Assembly (NCBI GenBank): GCA_965221835.1
Contig: OZ244916.1
Span: 1,612,001 to 1,676,000 of the forward strand
Reading direction: 5' to 3'
From: Persebacter sp965221835
GTDB taxonomy: Bacteria; Pseudomonadota; Gammaproteobacteria; Tethybacterales; Persebacteraceae
DNA length: 64,000 nt
Made by a program: the position numbers and the translations under genes. Of the stretch, positions 8,494-16,239 are shown in pieces. The notes under the pieces were generated by a model, which was given only the letters and a program-made list of their open reading frames with translations, did not search any database and was not told where the DNA came from. Within the stretch, counting starts at the first letter, position 1; every line of letters begins with the position of its first letter.

Positions 8494-8856
8494 TTATTGC
8501 TTTTTAGATTTTTTGGCGGCTTTCTTTTTGGCGGCTTTCTTTTTCTTCCCCGCCGGTTTCTTCACCGCTGTTTTCTTTTTGCTGGCTTTCTTTTTCGCCG
8601 ATTTCTTTTTACCGGCTTTCTTCTTACCGGCTTTCTTCGCCGCTTTTTTCGCGCCGACTTTCTTTTTCGCTGCCTTCTTTTTGCCGGCTTTCTTTTTACC
8701 GGCTTTCTTCGCCGCTGTTTTCTTTTTCGCGCCGACTTTCTTTTTCGCCGCCGTTTTCTTTTTGGCGACGGTTTTCTTTGCCGCTTTTTTGACGGCGACT
8801 TTGGCGGCGGTTTTCTTCCCCGCTTTTTTGGATGCTGCAGTTTTTCTTTTTACCAT
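8494..8856 (-). CDS. Histone H1-like lysine/alanine-rich DNA-binding protein
   Basis: A 120-residue, almost pure Lys/Ala/Gly/Val protein built of degenerate repeats such as KKAGKKKAGKKKAAKKKVGA. It resembles the C-terminal tail of eukaryotic histone H1 and bacterial proteins such as the HctB and AlgP tails. Such proteins bind DNA non-specifically and compact or bridge it; here the role is inferred from composition only. The ATG has a good ribosome-binding site (AAGGAG, 7 bases before). It lies between nrdB and DUF484-xerC on the same strand. The repeated codons make it prone to length variation between strains. A spurious low-complexity reading frame is unlikely because the composition is strongly one-framed and the start signal is good. 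Confidence 0.85.
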   Translation of the reverse strand: MVKRKTAASKKAGKKTAAKVAVKKAAKKTVAKKKTAAKKKVGAKKKTAAKKAGKKKAGKKKAAKKKVGAKKAAKKAGKKKAGKKKSAKKKASKKKTAVKKPAGKKKKAAKKKAAKKSKKQ

Positions 8857-8916
8857 GGGGACTCTCCTTTATTTTAAGGTCTCAGAAAAAGGAAAACCAA
8901 AATAAAAAAGAATAAC

Positions 8917-10023
8917 TTACTCCCAATTTAGTTTTCCACCCGTTTGATATTCTACCACACGTGTCTCAAAAAAGTTCTTTTCTTTTTTGAGATCAATCAC
9001 TTCGCCCATCCACGGGAAGGGATTTTTGGCGTTGTCAAAAATCGGATCCAATCCGATTTGCGACAATCGGCGGTCGGCGATGAAGCGCAAAAATTCCTGA
9101 AACATATCGCTGTTCAATCCGAGCATTCCGCGCGGCATTGTTTCTTCGGCGTAGCGGCATTCCAGTTCGGCGGCGGCACGCATCATTTCCCGCGCCTCTT
9201 CTTTGAGCGCCGCGGTCCACAAACGCGGGTTTTCAATTTTGATTGTGTTGATGACATCTATGCCGAAATTGAGATGCAGCGATTCGTCTCGCAAAATATA
9301 CTGCACTTGTTCTGCGCAGCCGGTCATTTTGTTTTGCCGCCCCAACGCCAGCACTTGCACAAAGCCGACATAAAAAAATAATCCTTCCATAATCATCGCG
9401 AAAGCGATTAGCGATTTTAATAAATCGCGATCCGCCGCTTCGGTGCCGGTCCGGAAATCGGGATTGGTCAGCGTGTCTATGTATTTCAGACAAAACGCAT
9501 CCTTGTCGTGTACGCACGGCACTTCCATATACATATTGAAAATCTCGCCTTCGTCCAGCCCCAGCGAATCCACGATGTATTGATAGGCATGCACATGCAC
9601 CGCCTCTTCAAACGCCTGCCGCAACAAATATTGACGGCACTCCGGATTGGTGATGAGGCGATAAGTGCCGAGCAAAATATTGTTCGCGGCGAGCGATTCG
9701 GCAGTCGCAAAAAAACCGAAGTTGCGTTTTAGCATGTGCCGTTCGTCGGCGGTCAGCGCGGCGGGATCGCGCCACTGTTCTATGTCGCGTTGCATACTGA
9801 TTTCGTTCGGCATCCAATGATTCGCGCAGCCGTCCAGATAACGTTGCCACGCCCATTTATATTTAATCGGCGCGAGTTGATTCATGTCGGCGCGACAATT
9901 GATGATGCGTTTGTCGTCCACGCGTACGCGGCGCGGCGCATCTGTCGCGGGCGGATTGGTCAGCAATTTTTTTTCGTCAAAATTTTGCGCCGCGGTATTG
10001 TTCTGCCATTGCAAAGTACTCAT
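8917..10023 (-). CDS. nrdB: Ribonucleotide reductase class Ia, beta subunit (NrdB)
   Basis: The small subunit that holds the di-iron centre and tyrosyl radical for making deoxyribonucleotides aerobically. Diagnostic residues are visible: FEEAVHVHAYQYI gives the E-x-x-H iron ligands with the radical Tyr four residues on, and ILRDESLHLNFGID gives the second E-x-x-H. The C-terminus (ETRVVEYQTGGKLNWE) resembles the tail that docks to NrdA. Length is 368 residues. I chose the ATG at 10023 (MSTLQWQ) because AAGGGG lies 7-8 bases upstream; a GTG two codons earlier is possible. nrdA lies on the same strand but two genes upstream, which is an unusual separation. Confidence 0.95.
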   Translation of the reverse strand: MSTLQWQNNTAAQNFDEKKLLTNPPATDAPRRVRVDDKRIINCRADMNQLAPIKYKWAWQRYLDGCANHWMPNEISMQRDIEQWRDPAALTADERHMLKRNFGFFATAESLAANNILLGTYRLITNPECRQYLLRQAFEEAVHVHAYQYIVDSLGLDEGEIFNMYMEVPCVHDKDAFCLKYIDTLTNPDFRTGTEAADRDLLKSLIAFAMIMEGLFFYVGFVQVLALGRQNKMTGCAEQVQYILRDESLHLNFGIDVINTIKIENPRLWTAALKEEAREMMRAAAELECRYAEETMPRGMLGLNSDMFQEFLRFIADRRLSQIGLDPIFDNAKNPFPWMGEVIDLKKEKNFFETRVVEYQTGGKLNWE

Positions 10024-10124
10024 TTTCACCCCTTTTTTAGATGTTGTTTTTTTTAATCAAAATTAGACCTTAAACGTCTTAAACGGACCATCGGCGGAAA
10101 AGACAATCAATTTTTTTTTCGCCG

Positions 10125-10176
10125 CGCCTTTTCGCCCCGGTCGTCGCCTCGCCTTTTCGCCTTTTCGCCCCGGTCG
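10125..10176. repeat. 19-bp direct repeat upstream of nrdB
   Basis: The 19-mer CGCCTTTTCGCCCCGGTCG occurs at 10125-10143 and again at 10158-10176. It lies in the 276-base gap between the methylase gene and nrdB, in what should be the nrdB leader. On the minus strand a TATAAT lies just upstream (about 10187-10192). I see no NrdR-box palindrome. The rest of the gap (10177-10305) holds no gene that I can support. Confidence 0.7.
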
Positions 10177-10305
10177 TTTTACAAATGCATTATAAGGCAT
10201 ATAAATCGTTTACCATTCAATCGCCGTTTGCAAAATATAATCGGGCGGATAAATCGGGGGTTTGCGCGCGCAAAAATATTTCGGAAGCGCACCAGCGGCG
10301 GCGGC

Positions 10306-11136
10306 TTATCGGAGATTTTTAATTCTGTGTTTTATCACGCGAATCGCTTCCGGATTTTTGTCCACCAAAACGCATTTCCGCCCGTTTCGCAACGCCGCTT
10401 CGCCGGTCGTGCCGCAGCCGGCGAAAAAATCCAACACCGTGTCGCCCGCACGGGAATGCACGCGCACGATTCTGTCCAAAATCGCCAGCGGTTTTTGCGT
10501 CGGATAACCGGTTTTTTCCCGCCCGTTTGTCGCGACAATCGTATTCCACCACACATCGGTCGGCGTTTTGCCGCGCGCCGCCTTTTCCGCCCCCGCCAAA
10601 CCGGGCGCCATATACGGAATGCGGTCTATCGCATCGTAATTAAAAATATAGTTTTGCGGGTCTTTCGCAAACCAATAAATCGTGTCGTGTTTCATCGCCC
10701 AACGGTTTTTGCCGCGTCCGCCGAAATCGTACGCCCAGATAATTTCGTTGATACAATTATCTGCGCCGAAAATTTCTTCCAGCAACAGCCGGCAGCGATG
10801 CGATTCGCGCCAATCAATATGAAAAAATAAACTGCCGTCCGCCCGCAAAATCCGATGTGCCTCCACCAAACGCGGGCGCAAAAATCCGCAAAAATCCGCA
10901 AACGAATCCGCATAACCCGATTCGCCGACAACTTCCGTCCGATATCGCCGCCCGCCGAAACCAGTGCGGTCGCCGTTTTCCGCCGCCGCCGTTTTAATGC
11001 GCGTCCGCCGCTGGATTTTTCCGGTGTTAAACGGCGGGTCTATGTACACAAGCGAAACGGATTCCGCCGCCATCTTTTTCAGATGCGGCAGATTGTCGCC
11101 GGAAAGAATGCGGCAGTCGGACATCGCCGAATTCAT
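10306..11136 (-). CDS. DNA methyltransferase, beta class (N6-adenine or N4-cytosine)
   Basis: An amino-methyltransferase acting on DNA. The catalytic motif IV, DPPFNTG, comes first (residues 33-39), and the SAM-binding motif FFAGCGTTG (about 237-245) comes near the C-terminus, so the motif order is that of the beta class. The intervening region (SLFFHIDWRESHRCRLLLEE, KHDTIYWFAK) is typical of this class. DPPF with this order is more common in adenine enzymes, but the target base cannot be fixed by eye. It starts 6 bases after the stop of the NYN gene, with which it probably forms an operon inserted between nrdA and nrdB. No restriction endonuclease gene of a known family is adjacent; the NYN protein is the only possible partner. 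Confidence 0.88.
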   Translation of the reverse strand: MNSAMSDCRILSGDNLPHLKKMAAESVSLVYIDPPFNTGKIQRRTRIKTAAAENGDRTGFGGRRYRTEVVGESGYADSFADFCGFLRPRLVEAHRILRADGSLFFHIDWRESHRCRLLLEEIFGADNCINEIIWAYDFGGRGKNRWAMKHDTIYWFAKDPQNYIFNYDAIDRIPYMAPGLAGAEKAARGKTPTDVWWNTIVATNGREKTGYPTQKPLAILDRIVRVHSRAGDTVLDFFAGCGTTGEAALRNGRKCVLVDKNPEAIRVIKHRIKNLR

Positions 11137-11142
11137 CGGGGA

Positions 11143-11967
11143 TTATTCAGCGAACCGCCGCAAAGCGGATTTATCGCCGTCAAATTCGACATTCCACGAA
11201 TCGGGTTTGCGTAAAAATCCGCCTTGGGCGGACACCCGGTCGGGCATTTGACAAAATGCCAGCATTGCGTTGCTTGTTTGCAAGTAGAAATCTGCGCAAT
11301 TTTTCAGAGATTTTGCCGCCCGCCGCCGCCCATTAATCGGGAACACCACGCCCGCCAATTTTTTGCGTTTCCGCGTCATTTCCAACGCCTGACACAAATC
11401 CGTATCGTTGGACACCATAATGGCGCAGTCATATTCGTCGTTGACGGCGTCGTTCAGCATGTGCAACGCCAGATTGACATCCGACCCTTTTTCTTCGGGA
11501 CGAATGACCTTATGTTTTTTCTCCGGACATTTCGCATCGCGCATTGCCACTTCGTGAGCGTGAAATTTGCCGTACTGAATGTCAAGCAGCGGGACATGGG
11601 CGCGAAGCGCGGTAAGATAAAGTTTTTGACGATCGGAGGCGCCCGGGTCCCATGGCATTTTTTTGAGATTCGCGGTGAACATTTTAATGCCCGCAATTTT
11701 AACGGGACGCGTTCCCGCCCCCGCCCCGATGACCGTATTAAAATGCGCCCGTTCCCGCAATATGGCATTGCAAAATGCGCCAATATCCAGCCAGCGAAAA
11801 GAAGTGTGTCTTAGCGCGCCGTAATATAAATTGAGCGCATCAATATAAAAGAAAATGCGGAGAGAAAGCAGATCTTCCTCTCCGCGCCCGGCGACGAAAC
11901 ACCGGGAGAGTTGTACCTGCAATTCTACATCATCGGGGGCGAAATTGTCAAGTTTTTCCACATTCAC
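11143..11967 (-). CDS. NYN (LabA/DUF88-like) domain protein
   Basis: A PIN-fold NYN domain protein, likely a metal-dependent RNase or nuclease-like regulator. Motifs: FFYIDALNLYYGAL (first acidic residue plus Asn), EEKGSDVNLALHMLNDA, and IMVSNDTDLCQALEM, which together give the acidic residues of the active site. The start is unclear. A GTG at 11967 overlaps the nrdA stop (GTGA) and gives 274 residues; an ATG at 11982 is also in frame. The domain proper begins only ~30 residues later, and a promoter-like TTGACA-18-TAGAAT and a hairpin lie between the GTG and the domain, so a later non-standard start (CTG or ATT near 11860) is conceivable. It is followed after 6 bases by a DNA methylase. Confidence 0.82.
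   Translation of the reverse strand: MNVEKLDNFAPDDVELQVQLSRCFVAGRGEEDLLSLRIFFYIDALNLYYGALRHTSFRWLDIGAFCNAILRERAHFNTVIGAGAGTRPVKIAGIKMFTANLKKMPWDPGASDRQKLYLTALRAHVPLLDIQYGKFHAHEVAMRDAKCPEKKHKVIRPEEKGSDVNLALHMLNDAVNDEYDCAIMVSNDTDLCQALEMTRKRKKLAGVVFPINGRRRAAKSLKNCADFYLQTSNAMLAFCQMPDRVSAQGGFLRKPDSWNVEFDGDKSALRRFAE
11847..11885 (-). terminator. Hairpin with T-rich tail between nrdA and the NYN domain
   Basis: An 8-bp perfect stem GCGGAGAG (11857-11864)/CTCTCCGC (11878-11885) with a 13-base loop is followed on the minus strand by ATTTTCTTTT. It looks like a terminator or attenuator for nrdA transcripts, yet it lies inside the open frame of the NYN gene, about 80 bases past the nrdA stop. Confidence 0.5.
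11922..11951 (-). promoter_or_regulatory. Sigma-70 type promoter just after nrdA
   Basis: On the minus strand TTGACA (11951-11946) and TAGAAT (11927-11922) are separated by 18 bases, close to consensus. It lies 13 bases past the nrdA stop codon and would drive the NYN-methylase pair independently of nrdA. Confidence 0.55.
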
Positions 11968-14864
11968 TGACACGCCTCGCATTCCGGGTCGTCTATGGCG
12001 CATTGTTGGGCGGTTTCGCCGCCGTCGACCGGGACGGCGTTGAGGGCGCCGGTGTTGGTGCTGTATTTTTCGGTGGAAGTCGCGCCCATGGAACGCAAAT
12101 AATAGGTCGTTTTCAATCCGCGCAACCACGCCAACTGATACATTTCGGACAACTTGCGCCCGGACGGTTCCGCGATATAGAGATTGAGCGATTGCGCTTG
12201 GTCAATCCATTTTTGGCGGCGCGCGGCGCATTCTATCAGCCATTTCGGGTCTATTTCAAAAGCGGTCGGATATTTGGCGCGCACTTCCGCGGGAATGCGG
12301 GCGATTTGGTCCAGCCGTCCGTCAAAATATTTTATGTCCATCAGCATTTTGTCGTCCCAGATTCCGAGCGTTTTCAATTCGCGCACCAGATAATCGTTGG
12401 CGACGGTAAAATCGCCGGACAAGTTAGATTTGACGAAAATATTTTGATAAGTCGGTTCTATGGACGCGGTCACGCCGACAATATTTGCGATTGTTGCGGT
12501 CGGTGCGATGGCAACGCAGTTTGAGTTGCGCATTCCGTGTTTTTTAATTCGCGCGCGCAATGTTTTCCAATCCCGCCGTGCGGACAAATCAATTTGCAAA
12601 AATTCTCCGTGCAACGAATCTTCGCCGTCCAAAGCGCCGGGGGCGGGCGAATCGCCGCGTTCGTGCGCCAACATTCGCAGCGTATCTTGCGGCAGAATTC
12701 CTTGCGACCACAACGACCCTTTATAAGATGCATAAACGCCGCGTTCTTCGGCGAGTTCGGAAGACGCCAGATAGGCGTAATAGCAAAGCGATTCGGCGGC
12801 GCGATCGGCGAATTCTATCGCCGCTTCGGAGTCGTAGGGCGCGCCGATTTCGTACAGGCAATCTTGAAAACCCATCATTCCCAAACCGACCGGACGGTGA
12901 ATTTTGTTGGAATCTTCGGCTTTTTTGACGGCGTAATAATTGATGTCTATCACATTGTCCAACATTCGCATGGCGGTGCGGGCGGTTGCGGCGAGTTTTT
13001 CTTCGTCCAGTTCGCCGTTTTTTAGGTGTGCGGGCAGATTGACCGAACCGAGATTGCATACCGCAATTTCTTTTTCGTTTGTATTGAGTGTGATTTCGGT
13101 GCATAAGTTGGAGGAATGCACGACGCCGGTGTGTTGTTGCGGCGAACGGATATTGCACGCATCCTTAAAAGTAATCCACGGATGACCGGTTTCAAACAGC
13201 ATTGTCAACATTTTGCGCCACAAATCTGTTGCCGAAACGATTTTTCCGCGAATGGTACCGTCGCGCATTTGCGTTTCGCGTTTGGTGTAGGCGCGTTCAA
13301 ATTTTTCGCCGACAAGGTCGTGCAATTCGGGCGTGTCGGCGGGCGAAAACAAAGTCCATTCCGCGTTCGCCATCACTCTTTTAATAAACAAATCCGGCAC
13401 CCAATTGGCGGTGTTCATATCGTGCGTTCGCCGCCGTTCGTCGCCGGTGTTTTTGCGCAACTCCAAAAATTCTTCAATATCCAAATGCCATGTTTCCAGA
13501 TAAGCACAAACCGCACCTTTGCGTTTTCCGCCCTGATTGACCGCTACTGCGGTGTCGTTGACGATTTTGAGAAACGGTACCACGCCCTGCGATTTGCCGT
13601 TCGTGCCTTTGATGTGCGCACCCATCGCCCGCACCGGCGTCCAGTCGTTGCCGAGTCCGCCGGCGAATTTCGCCAACATCGCGTTGTCTTGGTACGCCTC
13701 AAAAATGGAAAACAAATCGTCTTTTACCGTCGTCAAATAGCAACTGGACAACTGCGAATGACGGGTGCCGGAATTGAAAAGAGTCGGCGTGGAACTCATA
13801 AAACGGAACGACGACAAAATATCGTAAAACTCTTCGGCGCGCGCGTTCGGGTCGCTTTCGTTCAACGCCAACCCCATCGCTACGCGCATAAAAAATGTCT
13901 GCGGCATTTCCAACCGCCGCCCGCCGAGATGGAGAAAATAGCGGTCAAACAATGTCTGCAAACCGAGATAGCCGAATTGCATATCGCGTTCGGGACGCAA
14001 CTTTTTGCCGAGACGGCGCAAATCAAACTTTTTCGCCAGTTGCGGATTCAGCAATTCGCCGTCGACTCCGCGCCGCACCATTTCGGCGAGATGGTCGGCG
14101 TATAAGTTTTCCATTTCCGCCCGCCGCACCGGACGCCCGAAAACTTCCAGCCGCAACGCATCCAACAAAAGCCGCGCGCTAACCCGCGAATAGGCGGGTT
14201 CGCGCTCAATCAGGGCGCGCGCCGCCAAATATAACGCAGTGTACACTTCGTGTTCGCGAATGCCGTCATACATTTCGCGCAACGCGCTTTGCAGCAAAAA
14301 ATCCGCGTTCGCATCTTTTACATCGCGACATGCATCGTTAATTTGTTCCTGCAACGCATGGACATCCAAAGGTTTGTCTTCGCCGCCGGCGACTATCATC
14401 CGGATCTGGCGGGGGAGAATTTCGCGCGCTTTTTGCCGCCGCACTTCGGCGCGTTTTTCGCGATAAATGGCGTAGGCGCGGGCAACTTTGGGAAGAAATT
14501 CGCCTTCGCCGCGCATCAACGCGAGCTCTACTTGGTCTTGAATGTCTTCTATGTGAAATTTGCCCGCCATCGGTTTTTTGCGGAATAAATTTGCCACAAC
14601 CCGGTCGGCGGCGGTTTCCACCATATCGTATACGCTGGACGAATCGGCGGCGTCTCTGCCCGCCACTTCAAGGAACGCTTTTGTCAGGGCGACGACAATT
14701 TTTTGCCGGTTGAATTGCACCACCGTACCGTTGCGGCGGATGACCTGATAACTCGCCAGCCGCCCGTCGCTTTGTGCTTTAAATGGCGGCATGTTTTCCG
14801 TTGTCGCCACCGCTTCGCCGCGCATCGGCGCGGTGATATTTTCGTGTTTTTCCAAATAACCCAC
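11964..14864 (-). CDS. nrdA: Ribonucleotide reductase class Ia, alpha subunit (NrdA)
   Basis: The large catalytic subunit that reduces ribonucleoside diphosphates. The N-terminus has an ATP-cone allosteric domain (IRRNGTVVQFNRQKIVVALT, residues ~43-62). The core includes SSCYLTTVKDDLFSIF, GGLGNDWTPVRAMGAHIKGT, HSSNLCTEITLNT (the N-x-C-x-E radical site) and NPKWLIECAARRQKWIDQAQ-type sequence. The tail ends CEACQ, the redox-active Cys pair. Length 966 residues is somewhat above the usual ~760 of E. coli but normal for forms with a longer N-terminus. The GTG start at 14864 has GGGAGG 5-6 bases upstream. The stop overlaps the start region of the NYN gene, which separates it from nrdB. Confidence 0.95.
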   Translation of the reverse strand: MGYLEKHENITAPMRGEAVATTENMPPFKAQSDGRLASYQVIRRNGTVVQFNRQKIVVALTKAFLEVAGRDAADSSSVYDMVETAADRVVANLFRKKPMAGKFHIEDIQDQVELALMRGEGEFLPKVARAYAIYREKRAEVRRQKAREILPRQIRMIVAGGEDKPLDVHALQEQINDACRDVKDANADFLLQSALREMYDGIREHEVYTALYLAARALIEREPAYSRVSARLLLDALRLEVFGRPVRRAEMENLYADHLAEMVRRGVDGELLNPQLAKKFDLRRLGKKLRPERDMQFGYLGLQTLFDRYFLHLGGRRLEMPQTFFMRVAMGLALNESDPNARAEEFYDILSSFRFMSSTPTLFNSGTRHSQLSSCYLTTVKDDLFSIFEAYQDNAMLAKFAGGLGNDWTPVRAMGAHIKGTNGKSQGVVPFLKIVNDTAVAVNQGGKRKGAVCAYLETWHLDIEEFLELRKNTGDERRRTHDMNTANWVPDLFIKRVMANAEWTLFSPADTPELHDLVGEKFERAYTKRETQMRDGTIRGKIVSATDLWRKMLTMLFETGHPWITFKDACNIRSPQQHTGVVHSSNLCTEITLNTNEKEIAVCNLGSVNLPAHLKNGELDEEKLAATARTAMRMLDNVIDINYYAVKKAEDSNKIHRPVGLGMMGFQDCLYEIGAPYDSEAAIEFADRAAESLCYYAYLASSELAEERGVYASYKGSLWSQGILPQDTLRMLAHERGDSPAPGALDGEDSLHGEFLQIDLSARRDWKTLRARIKKHGMRNSNCVAIAPTATIANIVGVTASIEPTYQNIFVKSNLSGDFTVANDYLVRELKTLGIWDDKMLMDIKYFDGRLDQIARIPAEVRAKYPTAFEIDPKWLIECAARRQKWIDQAQSLNLYIAEPSGRKLSEMYQLAWLRGLKTTYYLRSMGATSTEKYSTNTGALNAVPVDGGETAQQCAIDDPECEACQ

Positions 14865-15134
14865 TCGTTTCCTCCCGTTGTGAAAAAATTTTTTATCAGA
14901 CGACCGTCAGTAAAATTCCTATATTATCATTTTTGCCATAGTTAAAAATTCAATTTCTTAAACTTATTTTCCAAGAAAAAATTCAATGTTTGCAAATGCG
15001 CCCAAAAACGCGCTTTTTATATTCAATATCGCGCAAAAAAATCCAAATACCGCCGAAAAAAATTTAGCAGCGGTTGCCGGAATCGTGCTGGAATGTATCG
15101 GCGGCGGCGGCGATAAAAAAGCGGGAGTTGTCGC

Positions 15135-15626
15135 TTATTCGGCGGTTTCGAAACGCCCCGCTTGCACATTTTTTTGCGCTTTTTCGGCGGGGAGAATTTG
15201 TCCGTTCATGGCGACATACACGCCGGACGGGAGCGTTTGTGCGGCGGCGAAGGCGAAGCCGAGATTGAAATCGGCATCGCTGTCGCGGAAGACGGCGGGC
15301 AAAAATGCGCCGACAAAAACCGCCGTTTTGCCGGTTTGTGCGGCGGCGACTTCGCGGGCGGTTTCTGCCATCGTATCGGTGCCGTGGCAGATGACAATTC
15401 GCGATTCTGTCGTTGTGCGAACGGCGGCAACAACGGCGGCGCGATCTTCGGCGGTCATATCTAAACTATCTTTTTTGAACAACGAAGACACCGGCGGCAA
15501 CGGCGACAAAACACGCGCGCGGGCGAAAATGTCCGTCGCCGCCGGCGCACCGACTTGATAGGAACTTTTGGCGTCAAAATATATTTTGTCAATCGTGCCG
15601 CCGCAGCATAAAATCGCAACGCTCAA
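15135..15626 (-). CDS. Small asparaginase-domain protein
   Basis: A 163-residue protein corresponding to the N-terminal catalytic domain of L-asparaginase. It has the first Thr motif ILCCGGTIDKIYF (residues 5-17) and the second VICHGTDTMAETA (around 78-90), which carry the catalytic Thr and Thr-Asp residues of the family, and FVGAFLPAVFRDSDADFN. Full asparaginases are ~330 residues, with a C-terminal domain that is missing here. Short asparaginase-domain proteins of this size are, as I recall, a known separate group, so this is probably complete and not truncated. Activity is unproven. It lies between nrdA (270-base gap, no other gene seen) and tRNA-Met. Confidence 0.8.
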   Translation of the reverse strand: MSVAILCCGGTIDKIYFDAKSSYQVGAPAATDIFARARVLSPLPPVSSLFKKDSLDMTAEDRAAVVAAVRTTTESRIVICHGTDTMAETAREVAAAQTGKTAVFVGAFLPAVFRDSDADFNLGFAFAAAQTLPSGVYVAMNGQILPAEKAQKNVQAGRFETAE

Positions 15627-15649
15627 AATCGTCTCCGGTAATGAAAAAA

Positions 15650-15723
15650 TAGCGGAGGAGGGACTCGAACCCCCGACACGCGGATTATGATTCCGCTGCT
15701 CTAACCGGCTGAGCTACTCCGCC
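15650..15723 (-). tRNA. tRNA-Met(CAT), elongator type
   Basis: A cloverleaf on the minus strand: acceptor GGCGGAG pairs with CTCCGCT (one G-U), D-arm AGCTCAGCCGGTTAGAGCA, anticodon arm GCGGA-ATCATAA-TCCGC with anticodon CAT, and T-arm TCGGGGGTTCGAGTCCCTC-type sequence. CCA is not encoded. The body resembles proteobacterial elongator tRNA-Met; the alternative CAT reader, lysidine tRNA-Ile, is less likely. A TATAAT lies upstream on the same strand (15738-15733). Confidence 0.92.
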
Positions 15724-15822
15724 GAAAATGGCATTATAGCACGCCTTTTATGGCGCAAATGCGGCGGACGGCGAAAATAGTGCTACAATAAGCGAATCGA
15801 ATAAATTTACGGAGGAACGAAA

Positions 15823-16236
15823 ATGATAGAACGCACCCTTTCCATTATCAAGCCGGACGCCGTGCGCGGCAACAAAATCGGCGCGATTATCGCCCGTTTG
15901 GAAGACGCCGGTTTGCGCGTTGTTGCCGCGCGAATGCTGACTTTGTCGCGCGAGTCGGCGGGCGCGTTTTATGCCGTGCATTCGGCGCGACCGTTTTACG
16001 AAGGGCTGCTGGATTTTATGACTTCCGGACCGGTGCTGGCGATGACTTTGGAAGGCGAAAACGCCGTCGCCCGCAATCGCGAAGTGATGGGCGCGACCGA
16101 TCCGGCGAATGCCGCACCCGGCACAATTCGCGCCGATTTCGCCGCGAATGTGGAAGCGAACGCCGTGCATGGTTCCGATTCGCCCGACAATGCGCGCACC
16201 GAAATCGCATTTTTCTTCCCCGATGCGGGGGAATGA
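15823..16236 (+). CDS. ndk: Nucleoside diphosphate kinase
   Basis: Transfers the gamma phosphate between nucleoside triphosphates and diphosphates through a phospho-His. The 137-residue protein has the expected start ERTLSIIKPDAVRGNKIG and the active-site block NAVHGSDSPDNARTEIAFFF with the catalytic His (around residue 117). An extended -10 (TGCTACAAT, box at 15784-15789) lies 34 bases upstream and the ribosome-binding site is GGAGG, 8 bases before the ATG. rlmN starts 3 bases after the stop; the ndk-rlmN-ispG order matches the gammaproteobacterial arrangement, minus pilW and rodZ. Confidence 0.96.
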   Translation: MIERTLSIIKPDAVRGNKIGAIIARLEDAGLRVVAARMLTLSRESAGAFYAVHSARPFYEGLLDFMTSGPVLAMTLEGENAVARNREVMGATDPANAAPGTIRADFAANVEANAVHGSDSPDNARTEIAFFFPDAGE

Positions 16237-16239
16237 TTC

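Noticed and set aside
7676..8905. 409-codon plus-strand frame opposite xerC, DUF484 and the H1-like gene
   Set aside because: Its Phe-rich end is simply the antisense of the Lys/Ala repeats.
10030..10305. A small gene or NrdR box in the nrdB leader
   Set aside because: Only a 19-bp direct repeat and a TATAAT were found; no frame with a start signal and no NrdR-type palindrome.
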